DNA from: Parasulfitobacter algicola
Lineage (GTDB): Bacteria > Pseudomonadota > Alphaproteobacteria > Rhodobacterales > Rhodobacteraceae
Direction of reading: 5' to 3'
DNA: 64,000 nt
Assembly (NCBI RefSeq): GCF_013315265.1
Contig: NZ_JABUFE010000002.1
Span: 372,001-436,000, forward strand
Under the pieces are notes generated by a model, which was given only the letters and a program-made list of their open reading frames with translations, searched no databases and was not told the DNA's origin. This document shows, piece after piece, positions 1 through 9,296 of the stretch; positions within the stretch are counted from its first letter, which is position 1; each line of letters starts with the position of its first letter. A program made the position numbers and the translations under genes.

Positions 1-1
1 T

Positions 2-544
2 CCTTCAGCCGGACGGATCGTATGGGATGGCCAGAATATAACCACTTCAGTCCCTGCAGACCGTCCAATCGCGTTGTTGTTTCAAGATAACAATCTGTTT
101 CCCCATCTAACGGCTTTTCAGAATACAGCCCTTGGTATCAGACCCGATTTGCGTTTGTCGGACACTCAGTCGCAAGATGTAACAGATGCGCTGGCCAAAG
201 TGGGATTGCAGGAGTTTGAAGCCCGAAAACCCGCAGCATTATCTGGCGGACAACAAAGCCGCGTTGCCTTGGCCCGAGTTCTGGTTCAGCACAAACCTCT
301 TATTTTGCTTGACGAACCCTTTGCAGCATTGGGTCCGGCGCTTAAAGCAGAAATGCTTGATCTTTTAAGCCGCGGAATTCGCGAAAGCGGCGGTACATTG
401 TTAATGATCACCCACGATCCGGCAGATGCCAAACGTATCGCCGATAGCGTGATCATCGTGGCTGATGGTCAGATCGCGGCACCAGTTGAAACGGTGGCGC
501 TTTTTGAAAATCCGCCTGCCGCTTTGCAAACATATCTGGGCTAG
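2..544 (+). CDS. thiQ: Thiamine ABC transporter ATP-binding protein, 5' truncated by the window edge
   Basis: ATPase subunit of an ABC importer of the ThiBPQ (thiamine/TPP) type. Only the C-terminal 180 residues are in the window. The frame is open to base 2, so the internal TTG at 74 is not the start, and the Walker A part lies upstream. Visible parts are the Q-loop (LLFQDNNLFPHL), the ABC signature (LSGGQQSRVALAR), Walker B with catalytic Glu (LILLDEPFAALGP) and the switch His (MITHD). The short protein with no C-terminal regulatory domain and the NNLFPHLTAF segment fit ThiQ better than other ABC ATPases. thiB and thiP would be expected just left of the window. The ThiQ assignment is from family resemblance; another Fe3+/spermidine-type ATPase is the main alternative. 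Confidence 0.85.
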   Translation, partial: PSAGRIVWDGQNITTSVPADRPIALLFQDNNLFPHLTAFQNTALGIRPDLRLSDTQSQDVTDALAKVGLQEFEARKPAALSGGQQSRVALARVLVQHKPLILLDEPFAALGPALKAEMLDLLSRGIRESGGTLLMITHDPADAKRIADSVIIVADGQIAAPVETVALFENPPAALQTYLG

Positions 545-546
545 GG

Positions 547-723
547 TTATTTGGTCAAAATCAGCTTGCCCGCCCGGGTGATGCGCAAAACATAAAGCTG
601 ATTGTCCAAAACGATATGGGCCTGCACCCCATCACCAACCAAACTGCGCGCGTTATAGCTGGGCAAAGACTGTGGCCGATCAGTGGTTTGTGCGATCTCA
701 AAGGACGTGGGCTTCATATTCAT
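547..723 (-). CDS. hemP: Hemin uptake protein HemP (58 aa)
   Basis: Small protein of the HemP/HmuP family, associated with haem and iron uptake in proteobacteria. The family hallmark is at the C-terminal half: SLVGDGVQAHIVLD, then a Tyr and an LRITRAGKLILTK end, which is the conserved part of HemP. Length (58 aa) is normal. The ATG overlaps the TGA of the preceding 52-aa ORF by four bases (ATGA), so translation is probably coupled. A TGA-N9-TCA palindrome lies upstream of the pair and suggests iron control. The gene is convergent with thiQ, with two bases between the stops. Confidence is high because the terminal motif is unmistakable. Confidence 0.88.
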   Translation of the reverse strand: MNMKPTSFEIAQTTDRPQSLPSYNARSLVGDGVQAHIVLDNQLYVLRITRAGKLILTK

Positions 724-878
724 AGGCGTGCCTCAATCCGATCCAATAAAATCTCAAGGCGTAATTCGCTGGAATAAGTGCCTTCGCTTAGCACAGCTGT
801 AATTTCTTGCCAGCACGGTTTTAGATTCTGAATATAGTCAACGCGCGGTAGCATCTGTTGGGGTCTTGGGTCGTCCAT
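720..878 (-). CDS. Small conserved-looking protein (52 aa), first gene of the hemP unit
   Basis: ORF of 52 residues starting with ATG behind a perfect Shine-Dalgarno (GGAGG, about 6 nt upstream) and ending in an ATGA overlap with hemP. The product begins MDDPRPQQMLPRVDY and is amphipathic and Leu-rich at the C-terminus (LRLEILLDRIEARL), with one Cys-Trp pair in the middle. No known domain is recognised. The strong ribosome site, coupling to hemP and shared iron box upstream argue that it is a real gene in iron or haem handling. Its function is unknown. Confidence 0.6.
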   Translation of the reverse strand: MDDPRPQQMLPRVDYIQNLKPCWQEITAVLSEGTYSSELRLEILLDRIEARL

Positions 879-955
879 TTGAACCTCCAAAGCATATATC
901 TAGATGGTTCCGGGCTTGTCCCTTTCAGGGCAATGGCTAGGATATAATTCCAAAT

Positions 956-972
956 CTGACTAATTTAGTCAG
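956..972 (-). promoter_or_regulatory. Iron-Rhodo box-like palindrome upstream of the hemP unit
   Basis: The 17-bp inverted repeat CTGACTA-ATT-TAGTCAG contains TGA-N9-TCA, the reported consensus of the iron-Rhodo box used for iron-responsive control in Rhodobacterales. It lies about 80 bp upstream of the start of the 52-aa ORF/hemP pair, and 42 bp beyond the stop of cobS. The palindrome and its position are visible; binding by RirA, IscR or another iron regulator is inferred. Confidence 0.6.
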
Positions 973-1013
973 TCATGTCAATTGCTGAGTTAAAAAATCT
1001 AATTATCGGCAAA

Positions 1014-1817
1014 TTATAGCAGTGTTGTGAGTGAAATCAGCAAAACACATTCCGTGATTTGCTGAGATGCACCCAGAATATCGCCTGTTTGCCCCCCTAT
1101 TTTAGCGCGTGCCACATATCCCACAGCGACAGTACATAAAATCATCAAGCCGATTAATAGAATCACAGCCGAAGGTAAGATCAATACGGTAATGGCAAAC
1201 GCCAAAATTGCGGCCAAAATGACTTTGCTTGCAGGTGGTCTGCCGACCGAAGATGCAAGCCCCGTTTTCCGTGCATTCGCAAGACCGTGCATCAATGCTA
1301 CCATTGGCACACGGCTTAGCGCACCCAAGGCAATTAATAGATAAACCGGCAAGGACGATAATAAAACACTTAGTGCTGCACACCGTAAAATCAGACTTAG
1401 GGTCAGTGCAATCACCCCATATACACCAATGTGACTATCTTTCATGATCTCAAGACGCCTGTCGCGATCATAGGCCCCCCAAAGACCATCGGCGCTGTCA
1501 GCCAGACCATCTTCGTGCATGGCACCCGTCAGCACGACCTGGAGCACCACAACAAGCACCGCAACGATCACTGGAACAACCCCAAACCATAGGAAAACTG
1601 CTGCAACTGCCGCAGCAATACCCCCAATCAATGCGCCGACAACTGGATAAGCCCATGCCGCAAGCGCACCCCGCGCCATAACGTGATCCGAATTCAGCGG
1701 AACAGGCAGCCGCGTCAAAAGACCGATTGCGGCAGGAATATCGATCAAATCAAGGATGCGGGTTGACAAAAGAACGGCCTTTCTATCGCTTCTCGGCTCA
1801 GGTTTGCGTAAAGACAT
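1014..1817 (-). CDS. cobS: Adenosylcobinamide-GDP ribazoletransferase
   Basis: Membrane enzyme of late cobalamin synthesis that joins adenosylcobinamide-GDP and alpha-ribazole (phosphate). The 267-aa product is mostly hydrophobic with several membrane segments. It carries the family metal/substrate loop with the acidic motif [12 protein letters not shown] around residues 100-111, followed by a conserved [15 protein letters not shown] segment. The ATG at 1817 was chosen over a GTG two codons upstream. It is divergent from cobT with only 26 bases between starts, so the two promoters must overlap the coding ends. CobT makes the alpha-ribazole phosphate that CobS uses. No cobalamin riboswitch is visible. 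Confidence 0.92.
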   Translation of the reverse strand: MSLRKPEPRSDRKAVLLSTRILDLIDIPAAIGLLTRLPVPLNSDHVMARGALAAWAYPVVGALIGGIAAAVAAVFLWFGVVPVIVAVLVVVLQVVLTGAMHEDGLADSADGLWGAYDRDRRLEIMKDSHIGVYGVIALTLSLILRCAALSVLLSSLPVYLLIALGALSRVPMVALMHGLANARKTGLASSVGRPPASKVILAAILAFAITVLILPSAVILLIGLMILCTVAVGYVARAKIGGQTGDILGASQQITECVLLISLTTLL

Positions 1818-1843
1818 CTGCACGTATTTTCAATGAGGGACCA

Positions 1844-2857
1844 ATGACAAACGCCTTTTCGACCCTGGTCGAATTTAAAACGCTTCTGAACGAAATGCCC
1901 GATAGTGATATGCAGGCCGCTGCTGAGGCATCAGATCATAATTCGCAGCTGACAAAACCCCCCGGCGCACTGGGGCAGCTAGAGGATCTGGCGATATGGT
2001 ATGCAGGATGGCGGGGTCATACGACGCCCCAGATCACAGCACCGCAGGTGATTGTTTTTGCAGCAAACCATGGTGTTGCGACCCTTGGCGTATCTGCTTT
2101 TCCGCCAGAGGTCACCACCCAGATGGTTGCTAATTTTGAACATGGTGGTGCTGCCATCAATCAACTGTCCAAACTTTTTGGCGCTAAAATGGATGTTTAT
2201 CCGATTGATTTGGATACGCCCACGGCTGATTTTACACAAGGTCCAGCACTGACCCCGGAAGAGCTTATTGCAGCCCTTCAAACCGGATGGAACGCAGTTG
2301 ATCGGTCATGCGACCTGTTGGTTGTGGGGGAAATGGGCATTGGCAATACAACATCTGCCTCGGCCATTTCAGCCGCTTTATTCGGCGAAGATGCGGACAC
2401 ATGGACAGGGCGCGGAACCGGGGTGGACGGTGCTGCCTTGAAAACCAAGACGGATGTGGTCAAAGCCGGGTTGAGGCATCATGCCGATGTTACGGATCCA
2501 CTTGAAATTCTAAGGTGTCTGGGTGGCCGGGAACTGGCCGCAATGGTTGGCGCCATCGCAGCAGCGCGGCAAAATCGGATCCCCGTGATCCTTGACGGCT
2601 TTATCTGCTGCGCGGCAGCAGCAGTATTGCATGAGGCGCAAAACGGCGCGTTGGATCATACAGTCGCAGGCCATCAAAGCGCTGAAACCGCACATAAAAT
2701 ACTTTTGAAGAAACTCAGGAAAGTACCCCTGCTGTCACTTGGAATGCGCCTTGGCGAAGGATCAGGTGCCGCACTTGCCATTGGCATATTAAAAGGTGCA
2801 ATCGCCTGTCATTCAGGCATGGCGACATTTGCGCAAGCTGGTGTGTCGCAGGAATAA
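1844..2857 (+). CDS. cobT: Nicotinate-nucleotide-dimethylbenzimidazole phosphoribosyltransferase
   Basis: Makes alpha-ribazole 5'-phosphate from nicotinate mononucleotide and 5,6-dimethylbenzimidazole for the lower ligand of vitamin B12. The 337-aa product has normal length and the family blocks in order: [10 protein letters not shown] near the N-terminus, [44 protein letters not shown] and [11 protein letters not shown]. Glu305 in the last block matches the catalytic base known in the Salmonella enzyme. The ATG at 1844 follows GAGGGA; an upstream extension to 1727 would overlap cobS on the other strand and is not needed. Confidence 0.95.
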   Translation: MTNAFSTLVEFKTLLNEMPDSDMQAAAEASDHNSQLTKPPGALGQLEDLAIWYAGWRGHTTPQITAPQVIVFAANHGVATLGVSAFPPEVTTQMVANFEHGGAAINQLSKLFGAKMDVYPIDLDTPTADFTQGPALTPEELIAALQTGWNAVDRSCDLLVVGEMGIGNTTSASAISAALFGEDADTWTGRGTGVDGAALKTKTDVVKAGLRHHADVTDPLEILRCLGGRELAAMVGAIAAARQNRIPVILDGFICCAAAAVLHEAQNGALDHTVAGHQSAETAHKILLKKLRKVPLLSLGMRLGEGSGAALAIGILKGAIACHSGMATFAQAGVSQE

Positions 2858-2930
2858 GTCCGCGCCAAATCACCTCTGGCCAAAGACTGCGGGCTAGGGT
2901 CAACTGGCATAGCGTAACAGGGAAAAAAAC

Positions 2931-4148
2931 ATGTACGATTTCGCCGTTCTGATGGCATGGGCCGAATTCGCAGTTCGCTGGCTGCACGTGATCACTGCTA
3001 TCGCATGGATCGGGTCATCGTTCTATTTCATCGCCCTTGACCTTGGCTTGCGCCGCGACAAACCGCTTGGCACAGGCGCGGATGGCGAAGAATGGCAGGT
3101 CCATGGCGGTGGGTTTTATCACATCCAGAAATATATGGTGGCCCCGGATCAAATGCCGGACGATTTGGTGTGGTTCAAATGGGAAAGCTATGCGACCTGG
3201 TTAAGCGGCTTTGCGTTACTTGTTTTGGTTTACTATCTTGGCGCGGAACTTTATCTTATCGACCCTAATGTGCTGGACATCTCCATTTGGGCCGGTGTTC
3301 TAATTTCGCTTGGATCGCTAATCTTTGGCTGGATCGCCTATGATTTGATCTGCAAAACGCGCTTTGGCGATGACAATACCAGACTGATGATCCTGCTTTA
3401 TGTGATCCTGGTCGCGATGGCCTATTTTTACACACAAGTGTTTTCTGGCCGAGCCGCACTGTTACATTTGGGCGCCTTCACTGCGACGATAATGTCGGCC
3501 AATGTCTTTATGATCATTATTCCAAATCAAAAAATCGTAGTGGCGGATCTGCGGGCAGGACGGACCCCCGATGCGAAATACGGCAAGATCGCCAAGCAAC
3601 GATCGACCCACAATAACTATCTGACGCTGCCGGTTTTATTTTTAATGCTCAGCAATCATTACCCTCTTGCATTCGCCAGCGAATATAATTGGATTATCGC
3701 CAGCCTGGTGTTTTTGATGGGTGTAACGATCCGGCATTACTTCAATTCAGTTCATGCAAGAACGGGCAATCCAACCTGGACATGGGGTGTCACTGTTATT
3801 CTGTTTCTAATCATCGCGTGGCTGTCCACAGCACCGATGTTTCAGCGTGAACAGGATCTGACCCTGCGCGGCCAAGCATTACAATTTGCGCAGGCCGACG
3901 GCTTTGAAGACGTACACGACATCATTCTTGGACGCTGTTCAATGTGCCACGCACAAGAACCGGCTTGGGACAATATTCTGTGGCCACCAAAAGGGATCAT
4001 GCTTGAAACCGAAGCCCAGATTGCCCAAAACGCCCGTGCAATATATCTGCAAGCAGGTTTAAGCCACGCTATGCCGCCCGCCAACCTGTCCTATATGGAA
4101 CTGGAAGAGCGCGCCAAAATTGTCGAATGGTATCGCGCAGCGCAGTAG
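2931..4148 (+). CDS. puuD: Membrane urate hydroxylase with C-terminal cytochrome c domain
   Basis: Oxidises urate to 5-hydroxyisourate in the inner membrane, passing electrons to its own haem c rather than to O2. The 405-aa protein begins with a conserved membrane block (RWLHVITAIAWIGSSFYFIALD) and has about eight or nine hydrophobic segments. It ends with a cytochrome c domain whose haem site is C336-S-M-C339-H340 and whose distal Met is probably in HAMPP. This architecture is that of PuuD. The later steps (hiuH, puuE-uraD, alc, allA) are encoded 39-43 kb away, so the pathway is split. The SD (AGGGAAAAAAAC) precedes the ATG at 2931. Confidence 0.92.
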   Translation: MYDFAVLMAWAEFAVRWLHVITAIAWIGSSFYFIALDLGLRRDKPLGTGADGEEWQVHGGGFYHIQKYMVAPDQMPDDLVWFKWESYATWLSGFALLVLVYYLGAELYLIDPNVLDISIWAGVLISLGSLIFGWIAYDLICKTRFGDDNTRLMILLYVILVAMAYFYTQVFSGRAALLHLGAFTATIMSANVFMIIIPNQKIVVADLRAGRTPDAKYGKIAKQRSTHNNYLTLPVLFLMLSNHYPLAFASEYNWIIASLVFLMGVTIRHYFNSVHARTGNPTWTWGVTVILFLIIAWLSTAPMFQREQDLTLRGQALQFAQADGFEDVHDIILGRCSMCHAQEPAWDNILWPPKGIMLETEAQIAQNARAIYLQAGLSHAMPPANLSYMELEERAKIVEWYRAAQ

Positions 4149-4203
4149 TCATCAGTTTCATGATTCTTTGGAAAGACAAAAAACGTCACTAAAGGAAGCT
4201 AAA

Positions 4204-5199
4204 ATGCGCCTTAAAATCACAGATGCCTTAATTTCCGATTTGCCACAAATAGTCGAACTTTTACTGGCCGATGCAAAACAAAGGCACGCGACCAACCCAG
4301 TGCTTTGGGCCATCGCAGATGATGCCGAAGCGCAAATAGAAAAATCTGTCCGATCCGCTTTGGAAGATGAAAAACAACCTTTTCGACAAAAATGGCTAAC
4401 GGCTGTGGCAGATGGTCAGTTGTTCGGCTTAGCACATACTATGCTGGTCCCAGTGCCGCCAATCTATGCTGGTAAACTGGGCAACCCGGGGTTGTTGCTT
4501 GATGATTGCTGTATCGCTGAAAATGCACCGGATGGAACGGCTGACGCGCTTATTGCAGCAGCCGAGACCGACTTGCGGAATGCCGGTGCCAAGGTACTGT
4601 TGGCCTCATCGGCGTTTGGCGATGACTGGCAATCCAAATATACGCAACATAATTACGAACCACTTACACTTTATCTTGCCAAAACCGGTTTTGATGATGC
4701 TGCGCCATCAAATTCTATAAGGGCAGCAGATGAACCTGATCTGTCTCAGATCGTTGCCAGAAGTGCGAAAAACAGGGCGATCCTGTCTGATCTGAACCCC
4801 TTTTGGGAACCCCATCCAGAGGCAGACATCCGATTTGGAAACTTGATGAAACGCAGTTTGACGCTTGCTGATCGCGATATGATTGTTTCCGGCGTTTCAG
4901 ACCGTTTAGATGGCTATGCCATCGTCCAACCCGCAACACATATGCATTTTCCAACGGCCCATGACATCAGAAAAGTCGGCATAATTGACGATTATTTTCA
5001 CGTGGATTATGCAGATCCGTTGAATGTGTCAGATAATGGTATCGGGGCAAAAACACTTCTTCTTCATGCAGAAGCTGCATTCAAACAGCGGGGTTTCAAT
5101 GCGACTTTGATCGTCTGTCCTGCAGCGTGGCTGTCAAAAATTGCTGTTCTTGAAAACACGGGCTATCAGAATGCGACACTCTGGATGATAAAGAGATAA
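4204..5199 (+). CDS. Double GNAT-fold protein, probable N-acetyltransferase
   Basis: A 331-aa soluble protein of two similar halves. Each begins with an ISDLPQIVELL-like or EPDLSQIVARS-like beta-alpha element typical of the start of a GNAT domain. The C-terminal half ends with a recognisable acetyl-CoA-binding region (GAKTLLLHAEAAFKQRGFN) and the closing ENTGYQNATLWMIK strand. The substrate is unknown. The start at 4204 follows AAAGGAAGC. It lies 55 nt after puuD on the same strand, so co-transcription is possible. The catalytic-domain call is from pattern similarity and the N-terminal half may be degenerate. Confidence 0.6.
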   Translation: MRLKITDALISDLPQIVELLLADAKQRHATNPVLWAIADDAEAQIEKSVRSALEDEKQPFRQKWLTAVADGQLFGLAHTMLVPVPPIYAGKLGNPGLLLDDCCIAENAPDGTADALIAAAETDLRNAGAKVLLASSAFGDDWQSKYTQHNYEPLTLYLAKTGFDDAAPSNSIRAADEPDLSQIVARSAKNRAILSDLNPFWEPHPEADIRFGNLMKRSLTLADRDMIVSGVSDRLDGYAIVQPATHMHFPTAHDIRKVGIIDDYFHVDYADPLNVSDNGIGAKTLLLHAEAAFKQRGFNATLIVCPAAWLSKIAVLENTGYQNATLWMIKR

Positions 5200-5209
5200 A
5201 CCCAACACG

Positions 5210-5842
5210 TCACTTTGTCCCAAACATCCGATCTCCTGCATCGCCAAGACCGGGAACGATATAGCCAACATCGCTTAGCTTTTCATCAACGGCAGCGGTG
5301 ACAATCTGCACGTCCGGATGTGCCTCTTTCATTCGCGCGATGCCTTCGGGTGCTGCCAAAAGACACATAAAGCGAATGTTTTTTGCCCCCGCGTCCTTTA
5401 TTAAATCAACGGCTGCAACAGAAGAATTGCCCGTGGCCAGCATCGGATCGACCGCAATTACCAAACGATCCCGCAAGGCATCGGGCAGTTTGCAGTAATA
5501 TTGCACCGGTTGCAGCGTTTCTTCGTCGCGATAAAGCCCAACAAACCCCACACGTGCAGATGGCACAAGATCCAGAACCCCATCTAAAAGTCCGTTTCCA
5601 GCACGCAAAATCGACACCAGCGCCAGTTTCTTACCCGCCAGTACAGGGGCCTCCATCTCGGTCAAAGGGGTTTCGATTGTGCGGTTCGTTAGGGGCAACT
5701 CTGATGTGATCTCATAGGCCAGTAGTTGACTGATCTCACGTAACAACTGCCGAAACTCCGACGTTGAGGTTTCGCGGCGTCGCATCAGCGTAAGCTTATG
5801 TTGTACAAGGGGGTGCTTAACAACGGTCAGGTGGTCAGACAT
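5210..5842 (-). CDS. upp: Uracil phosphoribosyltransferase
   Basis: Converts uracil and PRPP to UMP, the last step of pyrimidine salvage. The 210-aa product has the usual length and the family signatures: [15 protein letters not shown] near the N-terminus, [12 protein letters not shown], the PRPP-binding loop [11 protein letters not shown], and the [17 protein letters not shown] end that binds uracil. The start at 5842 overlaps the end of add by 8 nt; the frame extends further upstream but the family starts at MSDHL. It is the last gene of the cdd-deoA-deoB-add-upp operon, which also produces its substrate through cytidine deamination and nucleoside phosphorolysis. Confidence 0.97.
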   Translation of the reverse strand: MSDHLTVVKHPLVQHKLTLMRRRETSTSEFRQLLREISQLLAYEITSELPLTNRTIETPLTEMEAPVLAGKKLALVSILRAGNGLLDGVLDLVPSARVGFVGLYRDEETLQPVQYYCKLPDALRDRLVIAVDPMLATGNSSVAAVDLIKDAGAKNIRFMCLLAAPEGIARMKEAHPDVQIVTAAVDEKLSDVGYIVPGLGDAGDRMFGTK

Positions 5843-6812
5843 CTGGGATCTCCAATTTGGGCAACAGGCTTGTACGGACATCATCCGTACAAAAAGCGGC
5901 ATCAAGTGCTGTGCGGTTCAGATCAGAAAAAACAGCATCATCCCAGCCAAAAGTTTCAGCAAGCATATCAAATTCATGGGTCATGGTTGTGTGGAAAAAT
6001 GGTGGATCATCCGTGGACACAGTAACCTTAACGCCCTTGTCATACAGTCGTGCAATCGGATGGCTGGCCCAGTCAGGATAAACCCCAAGTGATACGTTTG
6101 AGCCGGGGCAAACTTCCAGTACGATACCACTTTCAGCCAACTCTTCGACCAAGGCAGGATCTTCGATAGCACGAACGCCGTGGCCGATACGCTCAACCTT
6201 AAGATCTTTGATTGTATCGCGAATACCTTGTGGTCCAGCCCATTCACCTGCATGGGCTGTCAGGCGCAGCCCCGCTTCGCGCGCCATATCAAAACTATAG
6301 GCGAAATCCTTAGGCTGACCTATTGTTTCAGCGCCCGCGATACCAAAACCCACCACCCAATCGCCTGCGGTCTCCGCTGCGCATAACGCCGTTTCACGCG
6401 CCTTTTCAGGACCGAAATGGCGAATGCACGTGACGATACCGCGCAAAATAATACCGTCTTCACGCTCTGCCTGATCAGCCGCCTCGCGGATAGCATGCAA
6501 ATATTCGCGCCACGCGGCTATATCACGGCCCCCGCAAAAATCAGGCGACAGAAAAGTTTCCGAATAAATCACCCCATGTGCCGCACTTTCGCGCAAGACG
6601 GCCAAAGTCAAACGGTGATAATCTTCGGGTGTTTTCAGGGCTGCCGTTGCGGCCTCGTATACTTTCAGAAAATGCGTAAAATCAGTGTGCGCATAGTGAC
6701 CCTGTTCATCAAAGACGCCATCTAAGCGAATGTCTTTTTCCTGTGCCAGACTACGAATGAATGCAGGGGGGGCAGCACCTTCCAAATGCAAATGAAGTTC
6801 AACTTTATTCAT
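5835..6812 (-). CDS. add: Adenosine deaminase
   Basis: Zinc hydrolase that turns adenosine or deoxyadenosine into inosine or deoxyinosine. The 325-aa protein shows the ligand motif H7-x-H9 (VELHLHLEG), the HAGEWAG block with His187 as metal ligand and Glu190 as proton donor, GHGVRA with the catalytic His, and STDDPPFF with the metal-binding Asp. Both ends overlap neighbours: ATGA with deoB upstream and 8 nt with upp downstream, as in a translationally coupled operon. The adenine deaminase subgroup of the same fold is the only realistic alternative; the nucleoside context favours adenosine. Confidence 0.93.
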   Translation of the reverse strand: MNKVELHLHLEGAAPPAFIRSLAQEKDIRLDGVFDEQGHYAHTDFTHFLKVYEAATAALKTPEDYHRLTLAVLRESAAHGVIYSETFLSPDFCGGRDIAAWREYLHAIREAADQAEREDGIILRGIVTCIRHFGPEKARETALCAAETAGDWVVGFGIAGAETIGQPKDFAYSFDMAREAGLRLTAHAGEWAGPQGIRDTIKDLKVERIGHGVRAIEDPALVEELAESGIVLEVCPGSNVSLGVYPDWASHPIARLYDKGVKVTVSTDDPPFFHTTMTHEFDMLAETFGWDDAVFSDLNRTALDAAFCTDDVRTSLLPKLEIPDV

Positions 6813-7987
6813 AGAAAACTGCGCCCCGGTCCGTGTGCTGATACCCCAAGATGGTCAGCAATACTTGCCGCCACATCTGCAAACCCCACATGCCCGATTG
6901 AACGCGGCAGATTACCTAGAACAGGCACACGTTCGCGCGTATGATCGGTGCCGGTCCATGTCGGATCATTGCCGTGATCGGCGGTAAAGATAATCAAATC
7001 ATCATCACGCAAACGAGCCAAGATGCGCGGAACCTGCGCGTCAAACCATTCCAACGCACGGGCATATCCCGCCACATCACGGCGATGACCATAAAGGCTG
7101 TCAAATTCGACAAAATTGGCAAAGATAAGCGATCCATCCTTAGCGATTTGTACCAATTCAATCAAATGCCTCATTAATGTTTCGTCGTCGCCTTTGCGCA
7201 CATCCGTAATCCCTTGCATGGAAAAGATATCGCCAATCTTCCCAATGGCATGGACAGTTTCCACCCAATCACAAAGGGTCGGTGCTGGCGGTGCAATTGC
7301 ATAATCATGGCGGTTTGTCGTGCGGGTAAAGCCGGTTTCCGGCGTACCAACAAAAGGTCGCGCAATGACCCGACCGATTTTCATATCGTGAAGCATTGGC
7401 GCAATGGTTTGGCACAGCTTCAGCAGTCGATCCAAGCCAAATGTTTCCTCGTGTGCGGCGATCTGAAAAACGCTGTCGGCCGAAGTATAACAAATGGGCC
7501 ATCCCGATTGCATATGTTTGGCGCCAAGATCGATCAATACCTGGGTGCCAGATGCATGGCGATTGCCCAAAATGCCATCAACGTCCAGATATTCGCAGAC
7601 CGCTTGCACAACATGGTCAGGAAAACAGGGCGTGGTATCAGGGAAATAGTGCCAATCCCATGGCACGGGCACGCCCGTCAATTCCCAATGGCCAGACGGC
7701 GTGTCTTTCCCGTTTGAGACTTCTGTCGCAGCGCCCCAAAGCCCTTGCGGTATCGCGTCAAACCCTGGCATTTCAGCGCCCGAAGCCAAACGTACCGCAG
7801 CGCCCAGTCCAATACGATCCAGATTGGGCATCAACAGCGGCCCCTCGCGCCCTTTATCCGCACGACCGCCGGCACAGGCTTCCGCAATATGGGCCAAAGT
7901 ATTCGCACCTTCGTCGCCAAACGCTTTTGCGTCGGGCGCACCGCCACATCCCACACTATCCATAACAACCAGAAACGCGCGCGCCAT
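6809..7987 (-). CDS. deoB: Phosphopentomutase
   Basis: Interconverts (deoxy)ribose 1-phosphate and 5-phosphate, linking nucleoside phosphorolysis to central metabolism. The 392-aa product belongs to the alkaline phosphatase fold. It begins with the metal site MDSVGCGGAPDA, carries SNGKDTPSGHWE with the phosphorylated Thr, and ends with the second metal cluster FTADHGNDPTW...GTDHTRE. Its start shares one base with the deoA stop (TGATG) and its stop overlaps the add start (ATGA). Confidence 0.97.
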   Translation of the reverse strand: MARAFLVVMDSVGCGGAPDAKAFGDEGANTLAHIAEACAGGRADKGREGPLLMPNLDRIGLGAAVRLASGAEMPGFDAIPQGLWGAATEVSNGKDTPSGHWELTGVPVPWDWHYFPDTTPCFPDHVVQAVCEYLDVDGILGNRHASGTQVLIDLGAKHMQSGWPICYTSADSVFQIAAHEETFGLDRLLKLCQTIAPMLHDMKIGRVIARPFVGTPETGFTRTTNRHDYAIAPPAPTLCDWVETVHAIGKIGDIFSMQGITDVRKGDDETLMRHLIELVQIAKDGSLIFANFVEFDSLYGHRRDVAGYARALEWFDAQVPRILARLRDDDLIIFTADHGNDPTWTGTDHTRERVPVLGNLPRSIGHVGFADVAASIADHLGVSAHGPGRSFL

Positions 7988-9294
7988 CAGCTGACCCTGT
8001 TATAGATAGCAGGCGGTAATTCGCAGTCTTCGGTGGATATTGTAATTGCGGCGCGCACGGCTGTTTCTGCCTGATCCGCGGCACTTTCTGATGCGGCATG
8101 AACCACTGCAACCGGGATGTTCCGATCCACAATATCCCCGATCGAAGCTATATCAGACAGCCCAACCGAAGGGTCAATTTTATCCGTATCGCGCAAACGG
8201 CCACCACCAAGTGTGACGACAGCATGTCCCAAAGCCTCGCCATCGAAACCGGTGATGTAACCTTCGCCTTGAATGAAAATATCGCGCTGGATTGGGGCGG
8301 CCGGCAACCGATCATGCCAGCGTTCCACAAAATCTCCCGGGCCTCCAAGGGCTGCGATCATCTTTTGAAAGCACTCAGCGGCGGATCCGTCATAAAAGCT
8401 GTCCATAATCTGCAATGCGCCCTCTTCTGCGTTATCGGCCAATCCGGCCGAGGCTAAAAGTTCGCCCCCCAAAGCCGCCGACAGATCGGGCAAATCCTGA
8501 TCCTGCTCATCGCCGTTCAGGCACTGCACAGCTTCCATAATTTCAAGCGCATTGCCCATGGATTTTGCAAGTGGTTGGTTCATATCAGTGATCAGCGCCG
8601 TTGTTTTGCAGCCTGCCTGATTTGCGGTGCTGACCAGTGATTGTGCCAGTTCTTCTGCGTCGTCCATGGTTTTCATGAACGCGCCCGATCCAACCTTGAT
8701 ATCAAGAACCAAAGTTTCCAATCCCGCGGCCAATTTCTTGGCCAGGATCGACGCTGTGATCAGATCGATACTTGCCACCGTTCCTGTCACATCGCGGATT
8801 GCATAAAGCCGTTTGTCTGCGGGCGCCATATCTGATGTTGCACTGACAATTGCACAGCCGATTTCGCCAACAATTTTACGAAACTTCGCCTCGTTTACTT
8901 CTGTTTTGACACCGGGGATCGCTTCCAGTTTATCCAGTGTGCCACCGGTGTGACCCAATCCACGACCTGAAATCATTGGAACATACGCGCCGCACGCTGC
9001 CAATGCCGGTGCCAACAAAAAGGATGTGCTGTCCCCGATACCACCAGTGGAATGCTTGTCGACAATAGGCGCATCCAGATGCCATTTCAGTACATCACCG
9101 CTGTCGCGCATGGCTTGTGTCAATGCCACGCGCCCTGTTGATGATAATCCTTGGGTACAGACCCCCATCGCAAATGCGCCCGCTTGTGCATCCGTTACAT
9201 TGCCAGATGCCAGACCGCGTGCGAACCATTCCAGTTCATCTGCAGTTAATGTCACGCCACCACGCAAACGGCCCAGTATCTGTCGGGCGTCCAT
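7987..9294 (-). CDS. deoA: Thymidine phosphorylase
   Basis: Cleaves thymidine or deoxyuridine with phosphate to the base and deoxyribose 1-phosphate. The 435-aa length is typical. Motifs include the phosphate-binding VDKHSTGGIGDSTS, the family signature SGRGLGHTGGTLDKLEAIPG, and YAIRDVTGTVASIDLITASI for substrate contacts. It follows cdd by two bases and shares one base with deoB, so it sits in the middle of the salvage operon and feeds DeoB directly. Confidence 0.97.
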   Translation of the reverse strand: MDARQILGRLRGGVTLTADELEWFARGLASGNVTDAQAGAFAMGVCTQGLSSTGRVALTQAMRDSGDVLKWHLDAPIVDKHSTGGIGDSTSFLLAPALAACGAYVPMISGRGLGHTGGTLDKLEAIPGVKTEVNEAKFRKIVGEIGCAIVSATSDMAPADKRLYAIRDVTGTVASIDLITASILAKKLAAGLETLVLDIKVGSGAFMKTMDDAEELAQSLVSTANQAGCKTTALITDMNQPLAKSMGNALEIMEAVQCLNGDEQDQDLPDLSAALGGELLASAGLADNAEEGALQIMDSFYDGSAAECFQKMIAALGGPGDFVERWHDRLPAAPIQRDIFIQGEGYITGFDGEALGHAVVTLGGGRLRDTDKIDPSVGLSDIASIGDIVDRNIPVAVVHAASESAADQAETAVRAAITISTEDCELPPAIYNRVS

Positions 9295-9296
9295 GA

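Noticed and set aside
1818-1843. Cobalamin riboswitch for cobS/cobT
   Set aside because: Only 26 bases separate the divergent starts, and no B12-box-like element was seen in the flanking sequence.
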